DNA of 64,000 nt from AP-15 sp963785565. Its GTDB lineage: Bacteria > Pseudomonadota > Alphaproteobacteria > ATCC43930 > CGMCC-115725. Numbering within the stretch: the first letter of the stretch is position 1; each line of letters starts with the position of its first letter. Under the pieces are notes generated by a model. It made no database searches and was not told the DNA's origin. It saw only the letters and a list, made by a program, of their open reading frames with translations. The position numbers were made by a program, and so were the translations under genes. Location of the stretch: the NCBI GenBank assembly GCA_963785565.1, contig CAWAVV010000005.1:434001-498000 (forward strand), written 5' to 3'. Below, one piece after another: positions 11,477 through 20,888 of this stretch.

Positions 11477-11832
11477 TGGTATGAATTTGGCGCTTGGTTC
11501 CCACCTCCTTTTCCGTCATGCCCGCGAAAGCGGGCACCCAGAGCCTGCCCCTGGCTTGAACAGGGGGCAGGCAACACCGTACCAACGGCACCTGGACCCC
11601 CGCTTTCCCCATGGAACACGTCCGTGGGCTGAAGGCGCACGGGGCGACGAGGAAAAGAGACGGGGAACCATCTGTCTGTCGGCTGACACCATCGTTTGGT
11701 GCCCGCGGTTGACCTTCTCGAGGATGGCAAAAAAGCCCCCATGCGTTGGCCAGGGAGCACGAGGTTGTCTCAGACCATTAGCCGGCTCGCTAACGATTCA
11801 CATACACGCTTCAGTAAGGAACGCTCAGACCG
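11477..11832. repeat. 356-bp intergenic stretch with REP-like palindromes
   Basis: No gene is supported here. It contains CCCGCGAAAGCGGG (11521-11534) inside a TCATGCCCGCGAAAGCGGGC context common in intergenic repeats of GC-rich Proteobacteria, and a long hairpin with arms GCCTGCCCCT (11543-11552) and AGGGGGCAGGC (11562-11572). Neither hairpin has a T-run, so they look like mobile palindromic repeats rather than an intrinsic terminator, although they could attenuate transcription between the transaldolase and the epimerase. Confidence 0.5.
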
Positions 11833-12846
11833 ATGACACGCTTGTTCGATAAGATCCTGGTGACCGGCGGCGCCGGTTATTGCGGCAGCCGCCTTGTGCC
11901 CCAGCTGCTCGATCGCGGCTATAAGGTGACCATCTACGACATTCTGTATTTCGGAGACGCGTTCCTGCCGAAATCCAATCCCAATCTGCGGGTGATCGAG
12001 GGCGATATCCGCGATACGGCAAAGCTAGCCGCAGTGGTGGATGGGCATGACGCGTTCGTCAGCCTCGCCTGCATCTCAAACGACGCCAGTTTCGAGCTCG
12101 ACGAGGCATTGTCGACCTCGGTCAATCTGCACGCTTTCGAGCCGATGGTGCTAGCCGCCAAGCGCGCCGGCGTGCGACGCTTCGTCTACGCCTCGTCAAG
12201 CTCGGTCTACGGCGTGTCCGATGCGCCTGAGGTGACCGAGGACCACCCGCTGGTTCCACTGACCCTCTACAATAAATATAAAGGGATGTGCGAGCCACTG
12301 CTGACCCGGCACACCGACCCGCGCTTTGTCGGCGTCACATTCCGGCCGGCGACGGTGTGCGGCTACGCCCCGCGCCAGCGCCTCGATCTCGCGGTCAACA
12401 TCCTGACCAATCATGCTGTCAACAACAACAAGATCACCGTGTTTGGCGGCTCGCAATTGCGGCCTAATTTGCATGTCCAGGATTATGTCGACGTCGTCGA
12501 ATTGCTGCTAACCGCCCCCGACGACAAGATTGCCGACAAGATTTTTAACGTCGGCACCCAAAACCTATCGCTGATGGAGATCGCGCATCTGGTCAAGCGG
12601 GTCGTCGAAGCGGAGTTTCCCGGACGCGGCGAACTCGCGATCGTTACCACCCCGACCGACGATATCCGCTCGTATCACATCAACTCTGACAAGATAAAGC
12701 GGACGCTCGGCTTCGTGCCGCAGTACACCGTCGAAGACGCGGTACGCGACCTGTGCCATGCGTTCCGCGACAACAGAATCCCGAACAGTATGGAAGACGA
12801 TTATTACTTCAACGTCCGGCGTCTCAAACGCCTCAAGGCGGCCTGA
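11833..12846 (+). CDS. NAD-dependent epimerase/dehydratase (extended SDR)
   Basis: 337-residue nucleotide-sugar SDR. TGGAGYCGS is the dinucleotide-binding loop, ASSSSVYG holds the catalytic Ser region and YNKYKGM is the YxxxK catalytic pair. The substrate-binding half contains RPATVCGYAPRQRLDLAVN and DDIRSYHINSDKIKRTLGF, typical of 4-epimerases or 4-reductases acting on NDP-sugars. The exact sugar cannot be told from sequence; an NDP-heptose is plausible from context. The next SDR begins 2 nt after its stop. Confidence 0.83.
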   Translation: MTRLFDKILVTGGAGYCGSRLVPQLLDRGYKVTIYDILYFGDAFLPKSNPNLRVIEGDIRDTAKLAAVVDGHDAFVSLACISNDASFELDEALSTSVNLHAFEPMVLAAKRAGVRRFVYASSSSVYGVSDAPEVTEDHPLVPLTLYNKYKGMCEPLLTRHTDPRFVGVTFRPATVCGYAPRQRLDLAVNILTNHAVNNNKITVFGGSQLRPNLHVQDYVDVVELLLTAPDDKIADKIFNVGTQNLSLMEIAHLVKRVVEAEFPGRGELAIVTTPTDDIRSYHINSDKIKRTLGFVPQYTVEDAVRDLCHAFRDNRIPNSMEDDYYFNVRRLKRLKAA

Positions 12847-12848
12847 AA

Positions 12849-13835
12849 TTGAAACCGGTCGCCCTCGTCACCGGCGGCGCCGGCTTTATCGGCAGCCATC
12901 TGGTCGATCTGTTGCTCGACCGCGGGTTTCGGGTGCGGGTCGTCGACAATCTGACCGGCGGCCACCGCAGCAACCTCGCCCACCATCAGAGTCATCCCGA
13001 CCTCGCCTGCCATTGGCGCGACGTGCGGAGCCTCGACCCCGACGACCCGATCTTCGACGAGGCGCTGTTCGTCTTTCACCTCGCCGGGATCGGCGACGTC
13101 GTCCCATCAATCGAGCGCCCGACCGATTACATGGACGTCAATGTCCAGGGCACGGTGCGGGTGCTGGAAGGCGCGCGCCGCGCCGCCGCGGCAAAGTTCG
13201 TCTACGCCGCTTCGTCGTCATGCTACGGGCTCGCGGCGACGCCAACCGCCGAAGACCACCCGATCGCCCCACAATACCCCTACGCCCAGTCGAAATACTT
13301 CGGCGAGCAGACGGTGTTTCACTGGGGCCGGGTTTACCGCTTGCCGGTCAATTCGATCTGCATCTTCAATGCCTACGGTACGCGCGTACGCACGACCGGC
13401 GCCTATGGCGCGGTGTTCGGCGTGTTCCTGCGGCAAAAGCTGGCCGGCGCCCCGTTCACCGTCGTCGGCGACGGCGCCCAGACCCGCGACTTCGTGTACG
13501 TGACCGATGTCGCGCGGGCATTTCTGATGGCGGCGGAAAGTCCGGTCGCCGGCGAGCGTTTCAATGTCGGCTGCGGTGCGCCGCAATCGATCAACCGCCT
13601 CGTCGAATTGATCGGCGGCGAAGTCGTGCATGTGCCGAAGCGCCCCGGCGAGCCCGATTGCACCTTTGCCGACATCGGCAAGATCGGCGCCGTTTTGGGC
13701 TGGCGGCCGGAGATCGAGTTTGCCCAGGGCGTGCAGCGCATGCTCGCCGACATCGATCACTGGCGCGAGGCGCCGCTGTGGAACCCGCAGTCGATCGCCG
13801 AAGCGACGAAGACCTGGTTCAAGTACCTTGCTTAG
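12849..13835 (+). CDS. NAD-dependent epimerase/dehydratase (UDP-glucose 4-epimerase-like SDR)
   Basis: 328-residue extended SDR. VTGGAGFIGSHLVDLLLDRG binds NAD, AASSSCYGLAATP carries the catalytic Ser and YPYAQSKYFGE the YxxxK pair. It resembles GalE/WbpP-type 4-epimerases and GDP-mannose 4,6-dehydratase relatives; the substrate is not decidable. TTG 12849 is chosen: it starts MKPVALVTGG and lies 2 nt past the stop of the preceding SDR, consistent with coupling. The open frame begins at 12753 inside the previous gene, which is not plausible. Confidence 0.82.
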   Translation: MKPVALVTGGAGFIGSHLVDLLLDRGFRVRVVDNLTGGHRSNLAHHQSHPDLACHWRDVRSLDPDDPIFDEALFVFHLAGIGDVVPSIERPTDYMDVNVQGTVRVLEGARRAAAAKFVYAASSSCYGLAATPTAEDHPIAPQYPYAQSKYFGEQTVFHWGRVYRLPVNSICIFNAYGTRVRTTGAYGAVFGVFLRQKLAGAPFTVVGDGAQTRDFVYVTDVARAFLMAAESPVAGERFNVGCGAPQSINRLVELIGGEVVHVPKRPGEPDCTFADIGKIGAVLGWRPEIEFAQGVQRMLADIDHWREAPLWNPQSIAEATKTWFKYLA

Positions 13836-14016
13836 ACCTGACCGCAAATCGCTCGAGCCATTTCAGTACGTCACCGCCGCCCTCGGAAAGCGGGAGCCCC
13901 GGAGCTCGCCCCTGGCTACCGGCAGAACGCGGTCTCAGGATTCCGCTTTCACGGGGATAACGAGAAAGCTGGTAACCCCGGTTGGGGTTTAGGGACAGGC
14001 CGTAGGTAGGTGCAAC
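13836..14016. repeat. intergenic gap with a REP-like palindromic remnant
   Basis: 181 bp without a gene. It contains CGGAAAGCGGGAGCCCCGG and, further on, GATTCCGCTTTCACGGGGATAA, degenerate arms of the same class of interspersed palindrome seen near 11.5 kb and 59.9 kb. Confidence 0.35.
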
Positions 14017-15567
14017 ATGGAAGCTTCGCTGATTGCCCGCTACAGGCATAAGATCAAGAATCCGCGGGAACTAAGGGAAATACTTGGCCCTCCGCCGCGT
14101 ACCGAACGCGTCATTATGTGCCACGGCGTGTTCGACGTGGTGCACCCCGGTCACGTCCGTCATTTGCTTTACGCGAAGAGCAAGGCGCCGGTGTTGATCG
14201 CCAGCATCACCGCCGACCGGCACATCACCAAGGGCCACCACCGCCCGCACGTGCCGCAAGATCTGCGCGCGGTCAACCTGGCGGCATTCGAGATGATCGA
14301 CTACGTCGTCATTGACGAGAACCCTACCCCCGTAGAAAACTTGCTGACGATTCGTCCCGATTTCTTTGCCAAGGGATACGAATATACCGCAAACGGCTTG
14401 CCCCCTAAGACCGCTGAAGAAATAGCCGTGGTTCATTCCTACGGCGGCGAGATCATCTTCACCCCCGGAGACATCGTTTATTCGTCGTCGAGCCTGATCA
14501 ACCTGGCGCCGCCAAGCCTGAAGCTCGAAAAACTCGAAATTCTGATGGAGCATCGCGGCGTCACTTTCGACCACCTGCGCCGCACCGTCGACCGCCTGGC
14601 TGGGCACCGGCTGCATGTCGTCGGCGACACGATCGTCGACAGCTACACCCATTGCGCGATGATCGGCGGCCAGTCAAAAACGCCGACCCTGTCGGTGCAG
14701 TTTGAAAAGCGCACCGATTTCGTTGGCGGCGCGGCAATCGTCGCCAAGCATTGCCGGGCAGCGGGCGCCGAGGTTACCTTCACCACCGTCCTCGGCGAAG
14801 ACGATTACCGGGATGTCGTGACCGGCGACCTCGTCGAGGCGGACATCAAGGTCAATGCGATCGTCGACAAGTCGCGGCCGACCGTAAACAAAAACGCAAT
14901 CGTCGTCGGCGGGTATCGGCTGCTCAAGGTCGACACGCTCGACAACAGCTCGATCAACGACACGATCTTGGGCCAGATGACGGCCGCGGTGCAGAACGAG
15001 CCCGGCGACGCCGTGATCTTTTCCGACTTCCGCCACGGCATCTTCAACCGCCGCACGATCCCGGATTTCATCTGCGCAATACCCGAGCGCGTCTATCGGG
15101 TCGCCGACAGCCAGGTCGCGAGTCGCTGGGGCAACATTACCGAATTCAAGGGCTTCGACCTGATCACGCCGAACGAGCGCGAGGCTCGCTTCGCGTTGGC
15201 CGACCAGGATCTCGGCATCCGCCCGCTCGCGTCCAACCTTTACGACGCGGCGAAATGCAAGCTGCTGATCCTGAAGCTCGGCGAGCGCGGCGTCTTGACC
15301 TGCAACAGCGCCGACCATGAATCGCTCGACAGCTTTTTTGTGATCGACAGCTTTGTCGAACGGGTCGTCGATCCGGTAGGCGCCGGCGACGCACTGCTCG
15401 CCTATTCGACGCTCGCGATGCTGACCAATGGCGACGATGCCCTGGCCGCGATCATCGGCTCGATTGCCGCCGGCTGCGAATGCGAATGCGACGGCAACAT
15501 CCCGGTCACGCCCGACCATGTGCGCGCCAGGATCGACGCAATCGAAAAACAGCTGAATTATGCCTGA
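14017..15567 (+). CDS. Bifunctional nucleotidyltransferase-PfkB kinase, HldE-like with inverted domain order
   Basis: 516 residues. Residues about 28-165 form a cytidylyltransferase-like domain (HGVFDVVHPGHVRHL with the HPGH nucleotide-binding motif, then SITADRHITKGHHRP). Residues about 185-510 form a ribokinase/PfkB kinase (VVGDTIVDSYTH, FVGGAAIVAKHCRAAGAEV, catalytic DPVGAGDALLAY). E. coli-type HldE has kinase first and nucleotidyltransferase second; here the order is reversed. The likely role is phosphorylation of heptose 7-phosphate at C1 and transfer of a nucleotide to heptose 1-phosphate, with GmhB acting between. Overlaps the next gene by 8 nt. Confidence 0.82.
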   Translation: MEASLIARYRHKIKNPRELREILGPPPRTERVIMCHGVFDVVHPGHVRHLLYAKSKAPVLIASITADRHITKGHHRPHVPQDLRAVNLAAFEMIDYVVIDENPTPVENLLTIRPDFFAKGYEYTANGLPPKTAEEIAVVHSYGGEIIFTPGDIVYSSSSLINLAPPSLKLEKLEILMEHRGVTFDHLRRTVDRLAGHRLHVVGDTIVDSYTHCAMIGGQSKTPTLSVQFEKRTDFVGGAAIVAKHCRAAGAEVTFTTVLGEDDYRDVVTGDLVEADIKVNAIVDKSRPTVNKNAIVVGGYRLLKVDTLDNSSINDTILGQMTAAVQNEPGDAVIFSDFRHGIFNRRTIPDFICAIPERVYRVADSQVASRWGNITEFKGFDLITPNEREARFALADQDLGIRPLASNLYDAAKCKLLILKLGERGVLTCNSADHESLDSFFVIDSFVERVVDPVGAGDALLAYSTLAMLTNGDDALAAIIGSIAAGCECECDGNIPVTPDHVRARIDAIEKQLNYA

Positions 15568-16999
15568 CCGACTGCGGGTCATCGTTGTCGGGCTCGGCGT
15601 TCAGGGGCACAAACGCCGCCGTCAGGCGGGCGCGGATTGCGTCGCGACGGTCGACCCGTTCAACCCGGAGGCCGATTTCCGCTCGGTCGAGGAAGTGCCG
15701 CTCGCGGCGTATGATGCGGCGCTGTGCTGCATTCCCGACGAGCCAAAGTACGAAATCCTCGCCGGGCTGTTGTCGCGTGCGAAGCACGTTCTCGTCGAAA
15801 AACCGCTGTGGACCCAGCGGCCGGAGCAGGTAACCGAGCTGCAGCACCTGGCGCGGCGTCACGGCGTTGTCTGCTACACCGCCTACAATCACCGGTTCGA
15901 GCCGCATTTCGTGCGCATGCGCGACTTGATCCGCTCGGGAGAGCTCGGCCGTATCTATTCCTGCCGCATGTTCTACGGCAACGGCACGGCGCGGCTGGTG
16001 CGCGATTCGGAATGGCGCGATCGCGGCGCCGGGGTTCTGCCCGATCTCGGCTCCCATCTGCTCGACACCTGCCGCTTCTGGTTCGGTGATTTGCCCGATC
16101 GCTTTCAGGTCTATGCCGCAAATGCCTTCGAGAACCGCGCGCCGGACCACATGGTGATCGGGAGCGAAAGCCTGGCGCCGCGGCTCGAACTCGAGATGAC
16201 CCTGTTGATGTGGCGCAATCATTTCACCTGCGACATCCTCGCCGAGAACGGCAGCGCGCATATCGAATCCCTGTGCAAATGGGGGCCGTCGGTGTTCACC
16301 CGCCGCCACCGCGTGCTGCCGAGCGGCCGGCCGCGGGAAGAAGCGGTGACCCTGGTCCAGGAGGACCCGACCTGGGCCATCGAATACGGTCATTTCAAAA
16401 AGCTGTGCGCATCCGGCGCCGAGACCGACCTTGCCGATGATCTGTGGCTCGCCCGCACCCTGGCGCGGCTCGGCGACGAAACCCACTCCTGCCGCCACGC
16501 GACGGGGGCCACGGCAGACGCCGACCCGTTTCTCGGCTCTGAGCATGGTCTGCATCCGGCGCCGGCGGTGGCGGCGCTGATCGAGCTGCCGGACGGCCGT
16601 TATCTGCTGCAGCGGCGCGATCCGCTGCCGCAGATTTTCTATCCCGACCACTGGGGCTGCTTTGGCGGGGCGATCGAACGCGGCGAGACGCCGGAAGAGG
16701 CGCTGCGGCGCGAATTGCGCGAGGAGCTGGGTGTCGATTTCGAACCCGGCAGCTATCGCCGCTTTACCGAGAGCACATTCGATTACGGCTTTGCCGGTCT
16801 TGGCGTCATGCCTCGGATCTATTATTCGGTCCGGCTCGGTTGGGATGCGTTCGCCCGGCTCGCGCTCGGCGAAGGCAGCGATTTTGCGGCTTTCGACGGC
16901 GACACCGCGCTGCGCCGGCTGCGCATGACGCCTTACGACGCCTACGTGCTGTGGCTCTACCACCAGCGCCGCCGCATCGGCGGCAAATCGGCGAGCTGA
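15560..16999 (+). CDS. Gfo/Idh/MocA oxidoreductase fused to a NUDIX hydrolase
   Basis: 479 residues. The N-terminal about 310 residues are a Gfo/Idh/MocA NAD(P)-dependent sugar oxidoreductase: VIVVGLGVQGHKRRR, HVLVEKPLW (EKP motif), and DLGSHLLDTCRFWFG in the catalytic helix. The C-terminal about 150 residues are a NUDIX hydrolase with an intact box at about residues 369-393 (GGAIERGETPEEAL, then RRELREELGV), similar in kind to GDP-mannose mannosyl hydrolase. The open frame is continuous through the junction, with no internal start needed. Suggests oxidation or reduction of a sugar (nucleotide) coupled to hydrolysis of an NDP-sugar or nucleotide; the substrate is unknown. Confidence 0.83.
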   Translation: MPDRLRVIVVGLGVQGHKRRRQAGADCVATVDPFNPEADFRSVEEVPLAAYDAALCCIPDEPKYEILAGLLSRAKHVLVEKPLWTQRPEQVTELQHLARRHGVVCYTAYNHRFEPHFVRMRDLIRSGELGRIYSCRMFYGNGTARLVRDSEWRDRGAGVLPDLGSHLLDTCRFWFGDLPDRFQVYAANAFENRAPDHMVIGSESLAPRLELEMTLLMWRNHFTCDILAENGSAHIESLCKWGPSVFTRRHRVLPSGRPREEAVTLVQEDPTWAIEYGHFKKLCASGAETDLADDLWLARTLARLGDETHSCRHATGATADADPFLGSEHGLHPAPAVAALIELPDGRYLLQRRDPLPQIFYPDHWGCFGGAIERGETPEEALRRELREELGVDFEPGSYRRFTESTFDYGFAGLGVMPRIYYSVRLGWDAFARLALGEGSDFAAFDGDTALRRLRMTPYDAYVLWLYHQRRRIGGKSAS

Positions 17000-17000
17000 C

Positions 17001-18302
17001 ATGAGCCTGCCCACCGTCGGCTTTGCCGGGATGACGCATCTGGGGCTGGTTTCGGCAACCGCGATATCGTCGCGCGGCTTCGAGGTCGTCTGCTGGGATC
17101 CCGACCCGATGTTGACCGCGCGGCTCGGCCGCGGCGACCTGCCGGTGGTCGAGCCGGGCCTCGACGCGCTGCTCGCCGGCAACCGCCGCCGTCAGCGCTT
17201 TTCCAGCGACCCGTCGGATCTCGCCGCGGCTGAAATCGTCTATGTGGCGCCGGATGTCCCAACCGACGACCAAGGCGCCAGCGATCTCGCCGCGGTCGAA
17301 AGCCTGATCAGACGAGTCGCGCCAGTGCTCGATCCAGCGGCGGCGCTGGTCGTGCTGTCGCAGGTGCCGCCCGGTTTCACCCGAAATCTCTCGGTGCTGC
17401 CGCCGGAGCGGATCTTCTACCAGGTCGAGACCCTGGTATTCGGCCGGGCAGTCGAGCGCGCGACTGGGCCGGAGCGCTATATCGTCGGCTGCGCTGATCC
17501 CAACCGGGCGCTGCCCGCGGCGCTGCGCGCCGTGCTCGAAGCCTTCGACTGCCCGATCTTGCCGATGCGCTACGAAAGCGCCGAGCTTGCCAAGCTGTCG
17601 ATCAATTTCTGCCTGGTCGCCTCGATCGGCGTTGCCAACACCCTAGCCGAGCTGTGCGAGGAGATCGGCGCCGACTGGTCGGAAATCGTGCCGGCGTTGC
17701 GCCTCGACGCGCGTATCGGCCGCCACGCCTATTTGGCGCCCGGGCTCGGCATCGCCGGCGGCAATCTAGAGCGCGATCTCGCCACCGCGCTGCGCCTCGC
17801 CGACGCCCACCACACCGACGCCGGCATCGTGCGCGCCTGGATCGCCAATTCGCGGCATCGCCGAGATTGGGCGGCGGAAACCATCGCTCGCACCCTGCTG
17901 CGCGACCGGCCGCAAGCCAGGATCGCGGTATGGGGGCTGGCCTACAAGGAAAACACCCACTCGATCAAGAATTCGCCGTCGCTCGCGACCATCCGCCAGT
18001 TGCCGGGCGCCAATCTGGCGCTGCACGACCCGGTCGTCCCGGCAAGCGCCGCCGATGCCCACGCCACCGCCGCCAAGACGCCAGTCGCCGCCCTCGACGG
18101 GGCCGAGGCGCTGATGATCCTGACCCCGTGGCCCGAATATCGGGACATTCCGCCTGAAGCGATCGCCGGCGCAATGAGCGGCAACATCGTCCTCGACCCC
18201 TACCGCGTGATCGAGGCCGGCGCAGCTGCAGCGGCCGGTCTGCGCTATCACACGCTCGGCTGCGCGCCGATCGGCCCTCTAGGAAGGGCGGTTCGATGCT
18301 GA
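17001..18302 (+). CDS. UDP-glucose/GDP-mannose dehydrogenase family protein lacking the catalytic Cys
   Basis: 433 residues with the three-domain layout of the family: N-terminal NAD domain (VGFAGMTHLGLVSATAI), central helical domain (ESAELAKLSINF, with the conserved Lys and Asn) and C-terminal UDP-binding domain (VWGLAYKENTHSIKNSPS). The usual GxGxGGxCxPKD catalytic loop here reads GLGIAGGNLERDLATAL: the thiol Cys is Asn and the Lys of PKD is Arg. A normal four-electron oxidation to a uronic acid is therefore unlikely; it may perform a single oxidation, a different redox step, or act as a binding protein. Overlaps the next gene by 7 nt. Confidence 0.82.
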   Translation: MSLPTVGFAGMTHLGLVSATAISSRGFEVVCWDPDPMLTARLGRGDLPVVEPGLDALLAGNRRRQRFSSDPSDLAAAEIVYVAPDVPTDDQGASDLAAVESLIRRVAPVLDPAAALVVLSQVPPGFTRNLSVLPPERIFYQVETLVFGRAVERATGPERYIVGCADPNRALPAALRAVLEAFDCPILPMRYESAELAKLSINFCLVASIGVANTLAELCEEIGADWSEIVPALRLDARIGRHAYLAPGLGIAGGNLERDLATALRLADAHHTDAGIVRAWIANSRHRRDWAAETIARTLLRDRPQARIAVWGLAYKENTHSIKNSPSLATIRQLPGANLALHDPVVPASAADAHATAAKTPVAALDGAEALMILTPWPEYRDIPPEAIAGAMSGNIVLDPYRVIEAGAAAAAGLRYHTLGCAPIGPLGRAVRC

Positions 18303-19179
18303 CCCATCAAAACCCATCGGGAGCCCCGCTCGAGCGTGTCGTCGTGATCGGCGCCGGCGGCTTTGTCGGCGGCGCGGTGGCGGCGCGCGCGAGGGCGACA
18401 GGGATGGATGTGCTGGGCCTCGCCCGCGCCGATCTCGACCTGGTGGCGCCAGACGCGGCCGAAAGGCTGGCGCGGTTGCTGCGTCCCGGCGACGCGGTCG
18501 TGGCGGCGGCGGCGCAGGCGCCATGCCGCGATGTCGGCATGCTTGTCGAAATCTCAAAATGGTGCGGACGATGGTGGCGGCGCTGTCACGGGTGACCGTC
18601 GCGCATGTCGTCAACATCAGCTCGGACGCGGTTTACGCCGACGACCCGGTCCCGCTCGACGAAACCTCGCCCGCCGCCCCCCAGACCCTGCACGGCGCGA
18701 TGCATCTCGCCCGCGAGGTCGCGTTTCGCGCTAGCCTGTCGGCGCCGCTCGCGATCCTGCGCCCGAGTCTGCTCTATGGCGCTGCCGACCCGCACAACGG
18801 ATACGGCCCGAACCGCTTTCGCCGGCTCGCCGCCGCGGGTGAGGACATCGTGCTGTTTGGCGGGGGCGAGGAGCGCCGCGACCACGTGCTGGTCGACGAC
18901 CTTGCGGAACTTGTCTGCCGCGTATTGAGGCAGCGCTCGACCGGCATCCTCAACATCGCCACCGGCGAGGTCCATTCGTTCCGCGACATTGCCGACCGTG
19001 TCGCAACCACCGCGCCGCATAGGGTCGCGATCCGTCCGAGCCCGCGGCAGGGTCCGATGCCGCACAACGGCTATCGCCCGTTCGATATCGCACTTTGCCG
19101 TAGGGCTTTTCCGGATTTCGCCTTCACTCCGCTCGCCGATGGGCTCGCCCGCGCGCAGCGCGTCATGGAGACGAAATGA
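18296..19179 (+). pseudogene. NAD-dependent epimerase/reductase (SDR), interrupted by one frameshift
   Basis: The first frame (18296 to about 18550) encodes VVVIGAGGFVGGAVAARARA and continues to CRDVGMLVE; the rest (to 19179) encodes LKMVRTMVAALSRV, VNISSDAVYADD, RPSLLYGAADPHNGYG and HVLVDDLAELVCRVL, a typical extended SDR. Restoring one base near 18547-18552 (in GAAATC) joins them into a protein of about 294 residues. The Tyr of YxxxK is not obvious (LHGAMHLAREV), so activity is doubtful even when restored. Starts inside the 3' end of the preceding gene and overlaps the next methyltransferase by 4 nt. True break or sequencing error cannot be separated here. Confidence 0.7.
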
Positions 19180-19835
19180 TGGCTGAGATCGAGTTGTTGC
19201 GGGCCCTGCCGCACATCAAGCGCAACGTCGTCAAACGCAAGGAAGCGAAGGACCCGGCGGTCATCGCGATTTCCAAGCAGTATGGCGAGATGTATTTCGA
19301 CGGACCGCGCGAATACGGCTATGGCGGCTACCGCAATGACGGCCGCTGGCTGCCGGTGGCGCACGATATCGTTGCCCATTTCGGCCTCGAACCGGGGATG
19401 CGGGTGCTCGATATCGGCTGCGCCAAGGGATTTCTGGTGCGGGCGCTGATGCGGGCCTGCCCCGGCCTCGAAGCCTTTGGACTCGACGTGTCGCCCTATG
19501 CGCTGATGCATTGCGAGCCGGAGGTGGTCGGCCGGATTCACCTCGGCACCGCCGAACGGCTGCCGTTTCCCGACGGCAGCTTCAACGCGGTGCTGTGCCT
19601 CAACACGGTGCACAATTTCCCGCGCCCGCGCGCGATCAAGGTCATGCAGGAAATCCAGCGCCTATCGGACGGCCGCGCCTTTGTCCAAGTCGACAGCTAT
19701 CACACCCCCGAGCAGAAAGAGATTTTCGAGAGCTGGGTATTGACCGCCGAATTCCATGACTACCCGGACGGGTGGAAACAGCTGTTTCGGGAGGCTGGCT
19801 ACACCGGAGATTATTACTGGACGATCGTCGAATAG
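19176..19835 (+). CDS. Class I SAM-dependent methyltransferase
   Basis: 219-residue Rossmann methyltransferase. Motif I is VLDIGCAKGFLVRAL, the acidic strand is AFGLDVSPYAL, and motif IV/post-I lies in FNAVLCLNTVHNF. The N-terminal KRKEAKDPAVIAISKQYG and the GYGGYRNDGRW segment are typical of methyltransferases in lipopolysaccharide loci. The acceptor is probably a sugar hydroxyl of the glycan or its nucleotide precursor; not provable from sequence. Overlaps the upstream SDR by 4 nt. Confidence 0.83.
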   Translation: MMAEIELLRALPHIKRNVVKRKEAKDPAVIAISKQYGEMYFDGPREYGYGGYRNDGRWLPVAHDIVAHFGLEPGMRVLDIGCAKGFLVRALMRACPGLEAFGLDVSPYALMHCEPEVVGRIHLGTAERLPFPDGSFNAVLCLNTVHNFPRPRAIKVMQEIQRLSDGRAFVQVDSYHTPEQKEIFESWVLTAEFHDYPDGWKQLFREAGYTGDYYWTIVE

Positions 19836-19887
19836 TGCGAAACGGCCGGGCGATCCGGCTGCCACGCAACAATAGAGGCAGCGCTCG

Positions 19888-20884
19888 ATGACAGGAAAGA
19901 CCTATGCGATCCTCGGCGGCGGCGGCAGCTTCGGCATCCACGCCGCCTTTTACCTGCTCGATCACGCCAACCCGAAAAAAGTGATCGGCATCGGCCGCAA
20001 CCCGTTGCGGCAGTCGGCCTTCTCGCTCGATATCGACAAGCGCGACGGTTACGAATACCATGCGCGCCACATCACCTACGAACTCGACCTGCTGCTCGAA
20101 CTGCTCGACCGCGAGAAGCCCGAAATCATCGTCAACTTCGCCGCTCAGGGCGAAGGCGCCGTGTCGTGGAAGCATTCCTGGCGGTTTTTCGAAACCAATT
20201 CGATGGCGCTGGCGCGGCTCGCCGAGGAGCTGATGAAGCGCGACTGGCTCGAACGCTTTATCCAGATCGGCACCTCGGAAATGTACGGCTCGGTCGACCA
20301 CGCGACGACCGAGGACGAGCCGATCAAGCCGTCGAGCCCCTATGCCGCCTCCAAGGTCGCGTTCGACATGTATTTGGTGTCAGTCCACCGCTTCCTGAAA
20401 TTCCCGATGAACATCATTCGCCCGTCCAACGCCTATTGCCCGGGGCAGTTATTGCACCGGGTGATCCCGAAGGCGGTGTGGTGCGGGCTGACCGGCCGGC
20501 GGCTGCCGTTGCATGGCGGCGGCCGCGCCGAGAAATCCTACATCCACGCCCGCGACCTCGGCCGCGCCATCCATCTCGTTGCGGAGAAAGCCCCGCCGGG
20601 CACGATCTACAATGCCGGGCCGCCGGTACCGACCTCGATCCGCGAGGTGGTCGAGCGTTGCGCGCGTGCCCTCGAAATGCCGTTCGAGGATTTGTGCGAG
20701 GTGACCGGCGACCGCCTCGGCCAGGACGGGCGCTACTGGCTCGACAGCAGCCGCATCAAGCACGATGTCGGCTGGGAGGCCGAGACCGGCTGGGACGAAG
20801 GGATTGGCGCAGATGGTCGCCTGGGGCCGGCGCTATCTCGACGATATCCGCGATGTCTCGAGCGATTACGTGCTGCGGGGCTGA
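19888..20884 (+). CDS. NAD-dependent epimerase/dehydratase (SDR), frameshifted near the C terminus
   Basis: Extended SDR: AILGGGGSFGIHAAF as NAD loop, IVNFAAQGEG, QIGTSEMYGSV as Ser motif, and SPYAASKVAFD as YxxxK. Similar to dTDP-glucose 4,6-dehydratase/CDP-paratose epimerase-like enzymes. One extra base around 20803-20808 throws the frame after GWDEGI; in the shifted frame the natural end (AQMVAWGRRYLDDIRDVSSD, then TGA at 20882-20884) is reached, 4 nt before the transketolase start. Uncorrected, the frame runs to 21084 as nonsense over the transketolase gene. Restored length about 331 residues. Confidence 0.8.
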
Positions 20885-20888
20885 GCCG

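Noticed and set aside
15506..17182. A 558-codon minus-strand open frame
   Set aside because: Covers the reverse strand of the oxidoreductase-NUDIX gene; its protein is Arg/Ala-rich noise without domains.
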